A DNA stretch of 64,000 bases from Ostreococcus lucimarinus CCE9901 (GCF_000092065.1 NC_009367.1:434001-498000); one strand, 5' to 3'; counted from the stretch's first letter, positions 1-10,914 are shown. The notes: a model not told the origin generated them from the sequence alone. Made by a program: numbers and translations.

Positions 1-7
1 ATCGAAG

Positions 8-2965
8 CTATGTATTGTGCAGTCGCGATCTTTTCGCGGGCGTGAAGTCGTCGGCCAGCTTGCGGACGGGCGCACGATTCGCCAACGGCGTCGACATCGC
101 GCCGCCGACGGGTGTCGCGGCGACAATTGCTCGCGGTCCCCCGCGCATCGGCGCGGGCGTGGTGCCGCCCATGGGCGTGCATTTCACTATCGCGGGCGTC
201 GATAGCGCGCGGTTACCGCTCGGTGCGGGCGTGGCGCCACCTTGGAGAGCTGAATGGCGCGTAACGCCGCGAAACGTTTGCGGTCGCGGATGCGCGAACG
301 TCGGCTTTTTCAAATCTTTGACGGACACCTTGACTTCCTTCGTGTTGTTCCGCCCACGCGCGAGGTGATGCCAGCCCTCGTGCGGTTTCGCCTTAATTTT
401 GAGCTTCGGCGCCGGTTCTGCGGGTGCGAGTCTTTCCGGTGCTTTCGGCTTTCTTGGTGAGCGCCTGAGCGCGGGCACGGGAGAAAACGGCGTCAACGCG
501 ACGGCACTTGCGTCGCCGCCGGCGTCGGGTTCCATGGTCAAGCCGAGATCGCGCTGCAACACTCGCAAAGTGTCTGGTATGAATCCGCTATAGTGTGGAG
601 TCAACTCTGCCGCCATCAACGAGCGCACGCCCTCGACGCCGCAGGGTTGAAGAAGAAAATGAATCTCGTCCACCAACTTTTGCACAGACTTGACGAGTTT
701 CTTTTGCTCTTTCTTCGAGATGGCGCGCTCTTCGACAGCCTCGCACGCGTCCGCGCCATTCTCATCGCGCACTTGCGTCACTTTGAGAGAAGCCAACTGC
801 AGCGCGACGTGCATCTGTAATATGAACTCCAGCCGCTTGGCCGCCTTGGATGAGTGTACACCGACGTACTTTGCCTTGAGCTCTTTTGAATTCTTCGCGA
901 TTGCGCGTTCGAGTCGCTCGACGAGATTATCGTCTTCGTTCGAGCCCACGCTCAAGCGGAATCGATAAATAATCTTGGCAGCGAAATCATGGAGATTCGG
1001 CTCGTTCAATCCGTCCCCACCTTCGAGCGCGCTGAACGTAGCGACGAATGACTCGTATTCCTCGAGCGCCGCCTGTTCGACATCCCCAGTCCATGGCGGC
1101 ACGTCAGCGTCCATTGCAAACACCGTTAGCGTAGACGCGAGCGATCGTCGCGCTCGTGACTTTCGCGGCGGCGAAACAATGCCATTATGGCGTTTGAGCA
1201 TGTCCTTGAACCGTTCATCGAGATTATTCAAGAGTTCGCCCGCGGTGTCTGAAGATTTCGTCGCTTTATCTTCCACGCGACGCAACATTTCTCGAGTCTT
1301 TGGCACCAAATCGCGCGAGCCGTACCAAGCTTCCAACCGAGAGGCATCTTGTTGCACGCCAATTCGCTGGTCCGCGATGAAAGCTTCCTCAAGGGTGTTC
1401 ACATCGACCGGCATCAGCGGCGCACTTGAGCTCTGCGTCGCAGCGTCCATCGACAACACTTGTTGCGTCAACGCTAAAGAATCCTGCGTCGCCGGAGGTG
1501 ACACAATCTTCTCGCGCACGTCTTCGCGAATCTTCGCGAGCAATACGTGCACATTTTCGAGTGACGCTAAACAATCTCGCCTCGACGCGAGTTTAACAAT
1601 TTCGCTCCGAGCGCTCGCTTTCGCTGCCGACGCGCGCGGGCACAGCTCGCCAGGCGTCGTCTTCAGGGAAGTGACGATGAAGGACGAACACGTCAACGGC
1701 TCTAGAATCGCGATCTGCTCGTGTCTCCCAGCATCGCGTCGGACGACTGCGACTGCGTCTTTTAGTACAAGCATCGCCATAAGCGCACGAATCGGCGAGT
1801 CGTCAAAGCACAAAATGGTTTGCGTTTCAACAGCCAGCGCCGCGGCTGAGGGCGCTTCGGCGCGGTCGATGAAACCGACAATGGCAATCGAACCGTCACC
1901 TCGACCATGATATCGCGCTTGATGGGCTTCGCCTAAGCGATGCGCCGATTGCGAGTCTCGAGTCTCGACGATTATGTCCACCGTACTTGTCGACTCCACC
2001 GTAGTCGTGGACGCGCTCGCCTCGTCACCGCGGCTCAGCGCCGAGAGCGTCGAATACAGCGGCAGCCAGGACGCGAGTCTGCTCGCGACATCGAGCGATA
2101 TCACCGCACCATTCAATTTATGAAACGTCTCTTGCAAGACGTCCGCGAACGCGCCCGTCGGTCCGTCGCCGACGTACAACAAATGCGCTCGAACGCGGTC
2201 TCGCTTGAACTTCTCCTCGATGCCTTTAAACAACTTGGCCACGTGCTTCGCATCAACCTTCGCCGCTTCCGCTTCCGACAGCTCGGGGAGTGCGGTGATG
2301 ATGAATAACGCGCTGTACTTCTCGCCTTCGTCGTCGTCGTCCGCGAAAGTCGCGGCGAATCCGCCGCCCGCGGCGGCGAAATCGTTCGTCGCCGCGCCGA
2401 CGTTCCGCGTCGCGTTCACCAACCAACTCTCGATCGCCCCCCGTCCATCCTCGTCGCTCGCCGCGACGTCGCCGCCGCTCGTAAATGTCTCTAAATACTC
2501 CCCGCACGTCGTCTCGCACGTCCTGAACGCGTCCTCGACGGCGTTTTTGTCGCACCGCCGAAACTTTCCAAACTCATCGCCGCGTCGTCCCGTCGCCTCT
2601 CGCGCCCGCGCGTCGAACGCGTGCGGCGGCACCGACCCATCGCACGCGCGCACGGTAAATTCAACGTCTTCGCCCGCGCGCCCGTCGACGGCGCGTTCGA
2701 GCGCGCGGCGCGCGAAGGTTTTCCAAGTTGAAGATTTAAAATCAGCTCCCGACGTCGACGCCGACTGCGTCGCGCTCGCGCGCTCGCGCGTCGCGCGCGC
2801 GTCGACGAGAAAGTGCACGCGTCGCGGGCGCGCTGTGTGCGCGGCGTCGACGCGCATGTCCCGCGCGCGCGGGTGAGTGACGCGGTGCCTGGATCCGAGC
2901 GCGCTCGACGCGAAGCCGAGCGGCGAGCGGCGAGCACACGCGCTGTCGGCTCGCGGACGCGCCAT
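8..2965 (-). CDS. Putative Treslin/TICRR-like replication initiation protein
   Basis: A complete 985-residue frame. The N-terminal third has the spaced hydrophobic strands of a von Willebrand A-like fold: RRVHFLVDARA near residue 50, YSALFIITALP near 216 and RAHLLYVGDGP near 258. This order resembles the N-terminal domain of Treslin/TICRR, the metazoan and plant counterpart of yeast Sld3, which loads CDC45 at origins under CDK control. The C-terminal 150 residues are basic, Pro/Ser/Thr-rich and disordered-looking, with S/T-P sites such as RRSPRKPK that suit CDK phosphorylation. The middle is helical and charged. The start at 2965 gives a basic leader. An alternative Met at residue 37 lies just before the first conserved strand and is equally plausible. 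Only 60 bp separate it from the stop of the upstream HECT gene on the same strand. The family assignment rests on fold pattern, not on a diagnostic motif, so other VWA-like nuclear proteins remain possible. Confidence 0.45.
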   Translation of the reverse strand: MARPRADSACARRSPLGFASSALGSRHRVTHPRARDMRVDAAHTARPRRVHFLVDARATRERASATQSASTSGADFKSSTWKTFARRALERAVDGRAGEDVEFTVRACDGSVPPHAFDARAREATGRRGDEFGKFRRCDKNAVEDAFRTCETTCGEYLETFTSGGDVAASDEDGRGAIESWLVNATRNVGAATNDFAAAGGGFAATFADDDDEGEKYSALFIITALPELSEAEAAKVDAKHVAKLFKGIEEKFKRDRVRAHLLYVGDGPTGAFADVLQETFHKLNGAVISLDVASRLASWLPLYSTLSALSRGDEASASTTTVESTSTVDIIVETRDSQSAHRLGEAHQARYHGRGDGSIAIVGFIDRAEAPSAAALAVETQTILCFDDSPIRALMAMLVLKDAVAVVRRDAGRHEQIAILEPLTCSSFIVTSLKTTPGELCPRASAAKASARSEIVKLASRRDCLASLENVHVLLAKIREDVREKIVSPPATQDSLALTQQVLSMDAATQSSSAPLMPVDVNTLEEAFIADQRIGVQQDASRLEAWYGSRDLVPKTREMLRRVEDKATKSSDTAGELLNNLDERFKDMLKRHNGIVSPPRKSRARRSLASTLTVFAMDADVPPWTGDVEQAALEEYESFVATFSALEGGDGLNEPNLHDFAAKIIYRFRLSVGSNEDDNLVERLERAIAKNSKELKAKYVGVHSSKAAKRLEFILQMHVALQLASLKVTQVRDENGADACEAVEERAISKKEQKKLVKSVQKLVDEIHFLLQPCGVEGVRSLMAAELTPHYSGFIPDTLRVLQRDLGLTMEPDAGGDASAVALTPFSPVPALRRSPRKPKAPERLAPAEPAPKLKIKAKPHEGWHHLARGRNNTKEVKVSVKDLKKPTFAHPRPQTFRGVTRHSALQGGATPAPSGNRALSTPAIVKCTPMGGTTPAPMRGGPRAIVAATPVGGAMSTPLANRAPVRKLADDFTPAKRSRLHNT

Positions 2966-3025
2966 GAATGAATGAATGCGCGTATCGATACAAACTCTGC
3001 TGGAGTGATCACTAGTAGAAACTTC

Positions 3026-6000
3026 TCAGGATAAATCGAAGCCGCTGCCGGACTTGACGGCGTACATTAATTTTTCGCGCAACGCGTCGTCGGAAGAATA
3101 CGGCGGTAGTTTCAGAAGGTTCATGCACGTCGCGGCGGTGGGAAGCCTGGTCAAGTCCGCGGTCGCGTCGGGGGCGTCCGTGCCCGCGGTACCGCTTCGA
3201 TGCACGCACAGTTTGGGTTCGAGATGCGAAAACCCGAGCAGTGGTGTGTTGCTGCACGAGGTGATGAATTTGAGCACCAAACGTTGGTCGTCTGGGGAAA
3301 TCGTACGCATGACGCGCCACAACGCGCGAATCGTCGGATGCGACGCCTCGTAGCCGCCAGAGTATTCGCAGTTTGCCGCCATGTCATCGATGTCCATGCT
3401 TCCCGTGCGATTACCTGATATGAGTAATCGCAGTTCGGCGGGGGTGAACATGTCGAGCCAACGCTTGCGAACGGCGATGCTAAAGCCCGCCTTCATGCTC
3501 GAAAGTTGGCGGTAGATTTGCGCTCGAAGCAAATAAATCGACATGCAATGAAGGTACCGCGGGACGTTAGCCCTCGTCACCGGTACGCTCGAGCCATTCG
3601 GGATGAGCTCGATCACAGTTTCTTCCATGCCACTTCGATCGATGGCGGTAAAGTACAGACATAAATCCTCGACGTCGCCTTGGTAGCGTTTGAGCGAAAC
3701 CAAGTTGCGATAAAGCTCGGGATCGAGCGTCGTCAGGTCGTTAAACTCGACGTGTCGACCTTTCAGCGAGGCGAGGAAGAAATCAGCGAGTGGAACGTCG
3801 AGAAGAATCCCATCGTAGCACGCTTTGCCGAGGATGGCGCCGAGAAAGTAAAAGTACTGCAAGTGTCGCTCGCCCGCGTGCAACTCAGACGCTGGATTCG
3901 GGTAGAGCGTGCGCTCGGGCGTCTCGACGAACAAGCCGAATTTCGGATCGAACGCTTCCGCAATTAAATCGTTCAAGAAATCTTTGAATAAACCGCCGCC
4001 GTCGACGCCAGCCTCTTCGAGCCCTTGCTGATTGATGAACTGCACGCGAATGATTCCGCCGAGCGTCTCTGTGAGCTTATCCGAAAGACCGGCGATGCCG
4101 TCTTCGAGCAAGTGCCCGCGTCTTACGCGAATCGTGGCGTAACCAACGGCGCCCATTTGACGCTCGCGACGACGGACGTCCATGAATTTGTGCACGCGCA
4201 CTTCGAACGGTACCAAACACGGTGCACCGCACAAAAGCATCGACGCGCGCGATTTTGCATCGCGGGCCTCTTGCAAAAGCGTTGGGATGTCCACTTGGGC
4301 GTCGCGCACTTGAAACTCGAGCGGGTTCATAAATTGATGACGCCCGTTGCGATCGTGCAGGCGCGCGAGCGCTATAGAACACGCGTGCCATGTCTCCGCC
4401 TCGAAATATTCGTCGATGAAAGACAGCGCGTTTAAAGGTGTGCCATCCGGACCCCGTTCAACCCACAGCAACGTCCAGAGCGTGTCTCTTAAAAATGCGA
4501 CGAGACGCGTCGTCGCCTCGAGACCGAGCGGTTTTCCCAGACGATAAAATTCTTCATCGTCGGAAATAGCGGTGTAGGTGTTGTACAACTTTGCGAAAAC
4601 GCCCAAGGCTCTGCGGAACGAGCGTTCTTGCCCACCTCCGGAAGTTTGCCTCCAATGCTCGAGGGCGGGCCAAAGTTGAGCGATGCAATCCGTGCCAAAC
4701 GTGAGCACGCGCGTGAACGACGCTCGCTCGGCGCCTCTGAGCACCATGTCGCACGCGCACGCGAAATGCGTGAACCCTTCGATGCCTACTAAGCATCGCT
4801 GCGCGTCGTTCGCAGGCATGATCGTTGTGACGAGTCGCGCGACACACGCGTTGTCGCCGAAGAATTCGCGCGTTTGCATCCACGTCCTCGTGGCTCGCAC
4901 CGCCTCCATGTCCACGTCAGGGGGCACGCGTCGAATTTTACGCGCCTCCGCGCGCACGGCGCGAAGATTGAGTAAGTCAATCTTGACGCTATCGTCGTCG
5001 TCGTCGTCGTCGTCCGCACCGCCCTCGTCATCGTCTTCGTCCTCCATCGCGTTCGGCGTTGTGGCAAAGAGCGCGCCGCTCAAAACAGACGACTCCATGA
5101 GTTTTGTCACCGCGACGACGACATTCTGTGACTGCGAAAAGTCCATCGTACCTATGAACGTTTTCGTGAGTTGCAACACGTTCCCGAGCGCGGCGTCGAC
5201 GCCGCTCAGCGGCGTCTCGAGTGCGACGGTAGCCACCGAGTCGACGTGACGATCAGACTTGAACGCGTCGACGACGAACGACCACAAATCTCTCGAATGA
5301 ATCTCCGGCCCGAACGTGTCCCACACCCCGGGTATCGTCGCGAGCATCGACGCGAGCGCACCACTCGCGTCGTCACCGCTACACCGCGCGATGTTTTCGC
5401 ACGTCCTAAGCATCGCCGCCCGAACGACGTCGTCGCGGCGACTTTGATTTCTCAAAATATCGAGCAAAATCTCTCGCACATCTTCCAAACCATCGTTCGA
5501 GCACAGAGTCGCGCACAATTGAACGCCAGTATCTTTCCATCTCGCGTCATCTCTCGCCATGAGCGCCAACAAAGCGCTCGCTAAGTGCGTCTCCGCGACG
5601 TCGCGTCCAGTCGTCTCCTCCAAGCGCGTCGTCGCTCGAAGCGACCCCACGATCAACCGCACCATCTTCCGCATCCTAATCACCCATCGCGCGCGCTCCA
5701 CGCCCGACGCCCGCATCGCGTCGTCCCATCTCTCCACGAACGCCTCGCTCGGCGCCACGCTCGTCGTCGTCGTCGCCGCCGCGTACAACCGTTCACACGC
5801 CGCCGCGCACGCCGCCCAATCTCTCCATCCATCACCAAAATACACCAAAGCCCTGCACGACGCGTCATCAACCATCACACCTTCGCTCGCGTTCGCGTAC
5901 GCTTCCCTCACCGCCGCTTTCGCGCGTCTAACCTCCCGCGCGCCTCGTCGAAACCGCTGCGCCGTCGCCGTCGCCGTCGCCGTCGCCCTCTGCGCCGCCC

Positions 6001-6124
6001 TCCGCTCCCGCGCCTCGCGCGCGCTCTCGATCAGCGCCCGCTGCGTCGACGGTTCATCCTTTCGCCGTCCTCCGAGCGAGATGTGTCGCTTTTTCGTCGT
6101 CGATCCGTCGAACACCGGCGCCAT
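3026..6124 (-). CDS. HECT E3 ubiquitin ligase, UPL6/UBE3B/UBE3C (Hul5) type
   Basis: A 1032-residue protein with the complete architecture of the IQ-HECT ligases. The N-terminus (FDGSTTKKRHISLGGRRKDE, residues 4-23) matches the conserved start of plant UPL6/UPL7 and animal UBE3B/C. It is followed by a basic helix at about 57-75 that stands where the family has an IQ motif. A helical middle carries an acidic run (DEDDDEGGADDDDDDDD). The C-terminal HECT domain, about residues 660-1032, ends with the catalytic-cysteine segment PTAATCMNLLKLP, with Cys1000 as the thioester residue. The family elongates ubiquitin chains on proteasome-bound or misfolded substrates. It is divergently arranged with TAF2, 223 bp between start codons. 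The frame is uninterrupted and the start is secured by N-terminal family similarity. Confidence 0.9.
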   Translation of the reverse strand: MAPVFDGSTTKKRHISLGGRRKDEPSTQRALIESAREARERRAAQRATATATATAQRFRRGAREVRRAKAAVREAYANASEGVMVDDASCRALVYFGDGWRDWAACAAACERLYAAATTTTSVAPSEAFVERWDDAMRASGVERARWVIRMRKMVRLIVGSLRATTRLEETTGRDVAETHLASALLALMARDDARWKDTGVQLCATLCSNDGLEDVREILLDILRNQSRRDDVVRAAMLRTCENIARCSGDDASGALASMLATIPGVWDTFGPEIHSRDLWSFVVDAFKSDRHVDSVATVALETPLSGVDAALGNVLQLTKTFIGTMDFSQSQNVVVAVTKLMESSVLSGALFATTPNAMEDEDDDEGGADDDDDDDDSVKIDLLNLRAVRAEARKIRRVPPDVDMEAVRATRTWMQTREFFGDNACVARLVTTIMPANDAQRCLVGIEGFTHFACACDMVLRGAERASFTRVLTFGTDCIAQLWPALEHWRQTSGGGQERSFRRALGVFAKLYNTYTAISDDEEFYRLGKPLGLEATTRLVAFLRDTLWTLLWVERGPDGTPLNALSFIDEYFEAETWHACSIALARLHDRNGRHQFMNPLEFQVRDAQVDIPTLLQEARDAKSRASMLLCGAPCLVPFEVRVHKFMDVRRRERQMGAVGYATIRVRRGHLLEDGIAGLSDKLTETLGGIIRVQFINQQGLEEAGVDGGGLFKDFLNDLIAEAFDPKFGLFVETPERTLYPNPASELHAGERHLQYFYFLGAILGKACYDGILLDVPLADFFLASLKGRHVEFNDLTTLDPELYRNLVSLKRYQGDVEDLCLYFTAIDRSGMEETVIELIPNGSSVPVTRANVPRYLHCMSIYLLRAQIYRQLSSMKAGFSIAVRKRWLDMFTPAELRLLISGNRTGSMDIDDMAANCEYSGGYEASHPTIRALWRVMRTISPDDQRLVLKFITSCSNTPLLGFSHLEPKLCVHRSGTAGTDAPDATADLTRLPTAATCMNLLKLPPYSSDDALREKLMYAVKSGSGFDLS

Positions 6125-6347
6125 TCGTTCGCGAGTTTACCAAACTGTGTCAATCGAGATTCACAATCGCCGACCGCGCGCGACGCGCCGCGCGCCGCGC
6201 GACGTCGGCGCGTCCGCGCGACGCGCACCGACGCGTCGACGCGCGTCGACGCGCGATTCGCGCGCGATTCGTGCGCGCGCGCGCGAATGCCGGCGGAATG
6301 ACGCGACGCAATCGTCACTCGCCGACGCATCGGCCGCGCGCGCCGCC

Positions 6348-9300
6348 ATGGCGTCGCGCGCGACGACGCGCGACGTCGACGACGGCGGCGTGTTATTCCC
6401 GCGGTGCGTTACGCCGACGCGCTCTCGCGCGCGCGCGCGTCGACGCGCGACGACGACGCGATGATGACGCGACGAGGGCGCGCCGACTGACGCGACGAAT
6501 CGACGAAACGACGCGCGCAGAGTGACGCATCAGCGCATCGACGTCGACGTGAGGCGCACGAAACGCGCGCTTCGCGGCAGGACGACGCTGACGTGCGCGG
6601 GCGCGGACGGCGCGTTCGCGGGCGCGCGGGTTCGCGCCGAGGGGTTGAAGATCGCGTCGTGCGCGATAAACGGTGCGAGACGCGCGAGGCGAAGCGACGA
6701 CGACGACGACGACGACGAGCGATTCGAACGATGCAAACGATGCGATGCGACGCGATGCGACGCCGCGACGAGAGGAGGCGCGAGCGGGGAGACTGACGGG
6801 TGATGGATGGAATTCGACGCGCGCCAGGCGTGGAGTGTCGAGCGACGAAGACGAAGACGAGTAAACCGACGATCGGGACGAAGACGGCGCCGAGCGATGC
6901 GTTGAGCCTGGCGAAAGACGTGCGGACGTATTTGGAGTCTGAGAGTAACTTGGACGGAGAGGAACACTCGAGGGAGGTGGTGATCGCGCCGGTGAGCGGG
7001 GAGAAGATTGAGGCTCGAGCGCGAGGCGCGGCGAACGGGGAGTCGACGTCGGCGACTACGGAGAAGGAAATCGTGATTGAGATCGAGTACGAAACGGACG
7101 AAAGCGCGATGGGAATCGCGGCGGATGAATCGTACTTTTTGTGCCCGGGGGCGTCGAGGCGGCCGGCGTGTTGGTTTCCGTGCGTCGAGCGAGGGGACGT
7201 GCTGACGACGTTTGATTTCTCGGTGAGCGCGCCGAGGGATTTGCAAGTCATCACGTCCGCGCATTGGGATCGCGTCGAGCGGTGCAACGACATCGATGAA
7301 GACGAAGACGGCTTTAGGCTGCGACATCACTTCACGGGGATGTATCCGACGTTTGCGCACGAAATGCGATTGATTTGTGGCAGGTTCAAGGCGGTGTCGA
7401 GCCCGATCAAAGGCGTGACTTTGTTCGCTCCCAAAGACGGCGATTACGCCGAGCGCTTGGAGATCGCGGCCGCGGGTGTGAGTAAGGCTATCGTGGCGTA
7501 CGAGGAATATCTCGGGCATCCGTACCCTATTTCGTGCTTGAATATCGTCTTCATGCCGGACGAGTACGTGGGAGCGCGCGATAGCTTGGGCGCGTGCATG
7601 AACATTCACTCGGCTAAATGGTTGATAGACCCGACGCTCAACACGGCTTTGCTCGATGCGCGCGTGCATATCGCCACCGCCATCGCGCGACAGTGGTTCG
7701 GGGGCGTCGTCGTCCCGGCGGATACCACGGACTGTTGGGTCGTGGAAGGACTGGCGCAGTATCTCGCCGGCGCGTATGTGAAAAAGTTGACGGGATTGAA
7801 CGAACTGTCGTTCAGGCGCATGCGCGACATGCAATTGACGGCGCGGATGGACGACGGTGAATCACTCCCCCCTCTCGCCAGTCGTGCGGCGCGCATTTGG
7901 CGCGCCGGACAGTACGCCGGCCCCGACCTTGCCGCCGGCGGGACGCCGAAGCCACTCTCGGCGAGCGTCGAGCGCGGGTTGCAAGCCAAGGCGGTGACGA
8001 TCATTTACATGCTCGAGAAACGCCTCGGGCCGGATGTCATGCAGAAGGTGTTGAAATATTTCGCAGGATTGCATGTTCGTAGAAATAAGAAGGAGGGCGG
8101 GACGCGCGCTGGTCCCTCCGCGGAGGTGCTGTCGAGCAACGCGCGTTGGATTCACACGCTGCAACTCTTCGATCACTGCCGCGCGACGGTCAACTTGGGC
8201 AAAGGTGAGGTGAACTCCTTCTTAGAACGCTGGGTGTATGGCGCGGGCACGCCGAAGCTGTGCGTTGGATACGTTGTGAAACGTAGGAAAAACGTCATGG
8301 AGTTTGCGGTCAAACTCGAAGGGAGCGTCGCGGCGGCGGCGGCCGACAGAGCGGCACTCGCCGTCGCCAGAAACCATCGCACTTCGGTCACCGTGCGCAT
8401 GCGCGAAGAGAACCGCCCGGATGCGAACGATCACGTCGTATCGCTAGGACATTCTGCTTGGCAGTTGATGGAGATTCCTCTGCAACCGAAAATCAAAGAT
8501 CGTCGCCCGAAGACAATCATCGAATCTGGAGGTGACCCCGAACTCATCGCCGCGATGGATTGTCCGGTACGATACGTCCGCGTGGACCCGGAATTCGAGT
8601 GGATGGGCAACATAGAACAAAGTGCGAAGCAGGTCGGGTTAGAGTCGATGATGGCGCAGATGCTGGAGAAAGAAAAAGACATCGTCGCGCAAACCATCGC
8701 CGTGGAATTTCTCGGTCGCCGCGTCGCCAACGGATCCGTGAGCGCAGTTCTCGTGCTGGATAAGTGTCTGAACTCTGAGGATACCTTCTGTCGCGTGCGC
8801 GCCGAAGCAGCGCTAGCGCTCGGCAAAAGTGCGAGCGAGAAAACGCAATGGGGCGGATTGAACGCGTTGATTCGGCATTACAAAAAGTTTCAGTGCGACG
8901 CCAACACGGGAAAGCCGAAACAAAACGACTTTAGAGACCTCGCGAAAGTCATCGTTGACGAAGCCGTCATCACGGCGCTTGGTTACGTCATGGATAACGG
9001 AATCACCCATCAGGATGCGCTCGAGGCTATCGTTGCCCGACTAAAGTATAACGACAACGAGGGCAATCCGCAGAGTGATGACGGATTCGTGGCGACGTGC
9101 ATCGCCGCGCTCGGCCGCTGCGTTCCCGCGGATGGCAAGCAACTGCAAACCGTCATGCAGACGATTCATTACTACATTCGGCGTGATGACAGATTTCCAA
9201 GCGACGACCTTTGCGTGACGTGCGCTGGAATCAGAGCGTTAGGCTTACTCGCTTCGACGATCGACTCGAAAGAGCTCCGCGCCGACGCCGAACACGTCGC

Positions 9301-10141
9301 CAAACTTGGATTCGCGCTCGGTAGACAATCCACCGTGCTCGCTTCCGCGGACACGATGATGTACCTTCGCTTCGTCGAAACTAAGAGCGAGATCGAAGCG
9401 CTCAAGTACATGCTTGAACGATCGGCGCAAGAGTCTGCGGCGACAAAGGCTGCCATGTTGTGGAGCGCGTGCGAGTACTTGCAATCCGTCGCCGGGGCGG
9501 ATTCTTTGAAGGGCGTCTCGAAGCCGATATTGGCCGACCTCCGTGATCTCGTGCTAAAGGGCGGAAGCGAAATTGCGAGCGCGGCGTTTTCGATCCTCGC
9601 CACGCTCGCTTCGCAAGATGAGAGCCTGAGTGAGATTCGAGAATCCATCGCCGAGGCGATTCGGCGCGCGGGCGATCAAGTCCCAGTCGGCGTCGATGTC
9701 CACGCCGCGCACGCCGCGCCAACGGCTGAGGATGAAGTCAAGCGCGCGGAGAAGGAAGCTAAGCGTGCTCGGAAGCGAGAACGCGAGCGCTTGCGACAAG
9801 CCGCGCGCGCCGAGGTAGACTTGAAAAACGCTGAACAGCGTAGAATCGACGCCGAGGCGGCGTTTGTCGAACAGCAAGCGGAACACGTACAAGACGACAA
9901 GACGACCGTCTCCGAGCGCACGGCGACGATGATGGGATCAGAAGGCGACGCCACGCCTCAAGGTGGTACTCCGGTGGGTGGCCTGAAGCGCGCGAGAGAT
10001 CAGAATCCGAGCGTCACGCAGTTTGCCGTGGAGCCTGCGGCGCCCGTCGCGACGGAGGACGCCGCGCCCGCCGCGACGGAGGACGCCGCGCCCGCGAAGA
10101 AGCTCAAACTTTCGTTCAAAATTAAAAAACCCACGACGTAG
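6348..10141 (+). CDS. TAF2: TFIID subunit TAF2, three exons
   Basis: Exons 6348-6403, 6521-6672 and 6828-10141 join in phase to a 1173-residue protein. TAF2 is the TFIID subunit that contacts initiator DNA at core promoters. It has an M1-aminopeptidase fold. Exon 2 encodes the TAF2 start (VTHQRIDVDV..., then AEGLKIASCAING). Exon 3 continues with family motifs such as RRPACWFPCVERG, HPYPISCLNIVFMPDEYV and DCWVVEGLAQYLAGAYVKK. The HEXXH zinc site of true peptidases is absent (HIATAIARQWFGG lies in its place), as in all TAF2. A HEAT-like helical half follows from about residue 620. The C-terminal 150 residues are Lys/Arg/Glu-rich, then a short EDAAPA(A)T repeat and a basic KKLKLSFKIKKP tail. Reading exon 3 from its first in-frame ATG (6800) would lose the conserved N-terminus. 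Both introns use GTGCG donors and CTGAC branch sites. It faces a convergent neighbour 53 bp beyond the stop. Confidence 0.9.
6404..6520 (+). other. Spliceosomal intron 1 of TAF2
   Basis: A 117-bp intron inferred from sequence. The donor is GTGCGT, a CTGAC branch site lies at 6487-6491, and the acceptor AG is at 6519-6520, 30 nt from the branch A. Removing it joins 2 nt of a codon to 1 nt and places VTHQRIDVDV in frame with the ATG at 6348. Unspliced, two tandem TGA stops at 6462-6467 end translation. Confidence 0.8.
6673..6827 (+). other. Spliceosomal intron 2 of TAF2
   Basis: A 155-bp intron inferred from sequence. The donor is GTGCGA, a CTGAC branch site lies at 6793-6797, and the acceptor AG is at 6826-6827, 31 nt from the branch A. 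The splice is phase 1 and produces ...CAING followed by VECRATKTK..., which restores the family alignment. The retained intron carries a long GAC repeat and a stop at 6801. Confidence 0.8.
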
Positions 10142-10194
10142 GTAGACTATGAATACACACGATGCTACATTAGCGCACAACTCGAACGAACGCG

Positions 10195-10914
10195 TCATTG
10201 AATCTTCGACTGATCCTTCCACAGGCTCGGCAAGCGCGACCAGCACGCGTTGATCGGATCCGGAATCACCCGCAACCTCGCCGGCCGCGTCGCGTACAGC
10301 GCGATCGCGCACATCATCACATCCGCCCTCACGAACGCGCTCACTCCACTCAGCGCCATCGCCGCGTACATCGTCGCCGCGCTCACCGTCCTCGACCGCC
10401 ACTCCGCCACGCTCGCCGCCCGTTCCGCCGCCTTCGCCGCGCGTTCCATCAACACCGTCGCGTCTTTCGCCGTGAACTCCATCACCGGCGCCGTCTCTTC
10501 CGTCTCATTCTCGCCGCCGCCCTCGCCGCGCATCAGCGCTCGCCGCAGATCCGCGCGTCGTTTTCCGTCTCGCGTCGCCAGCGCGCACGCCGCCGCCAGC
10601 GCCGCGCACGCCGCGTTCGGCCGCGCGATCGCCGCCACCATCGCCGCTCGCACCGCGATCGCCGCGACGACGCCGCCGCGTCCATCGAGCGCGTCTCTGA
10701 CGAACGCGATCGCGCGTCGGAACGGGCCGAGCGCGACGCAGATCTCGCGCGCGCCGGCGTCGACGTGCTCGAGGGTGAAGATCGCGCGCTCGGCGGGGAG
10801 CACGACGTCGACGGTGACGCCGGGCGCGGGTTTCGGCGCGGACGCGCGCGCGGGGACGGCGGCGCGCGACGGCGCGGACGCGGTCGCGGTCGACGCGGAC
10901 CGCGCGGACGACAT
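10195..10914 (-). CDS. Small membrane protein with an MCTP C-terminal (PRT_C) region
   Basis: A 239-residue protein. The C-terminal 45 residues (VMMCAIALYATRPARLRV, then INACWSRLPS) match the signature end of plant MCTP proteins, the PRT_C region, where an RHPRFR-LPSVP-NFFRRLP pattern follows the last membrane segment. An earlier Ala/Val-rich double hairpin at about residues 85-110 and a charged helical linker also match PRT_C order. MCTPs use this region as a reticulon-like anchor in ER membranes. The C2 domains that normally precede it are absent here. Their place is taken by a short Ala/Pro-rich leader. It is convergent with TAF2 and could share 3' UTR sequence. The function is not established and the family call is by pattern only. 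Confidence 0.6.
   Translation of the reverse strand: MSSARSASTATASAPSRAAVPARASAPKPAPGVTVDVVLPAERAIFTLEHVDAGAREICVALGPFRRAIAFVRDALDGRGGVVAAIAVRAAMVAAIARPNAACAALAAACALATRDGKRRADLRRALMRGEGGGENETEETAPVMEFTAKDATVLMERAAKAAERAASVAEWRSRTVSAATMYAAMALSGVSAFVRADVMMCAIALYATRPARLRVIPDPINACWSRLPSLWKDQSKIQ

Noticed and set aside
6530-7834. 434-codon minus-strand open frame over TAF2 exons 2-3
   Set aside because: It is antisense to conserved TAF2 sequence, is Arg/His-rich and has no recognisable domain.
6348-10141. TAF2 as an active M1 aminopeptidase
   Set aside because: The HEXXH metal site is absent and the sequence follows TAF2 throughout.
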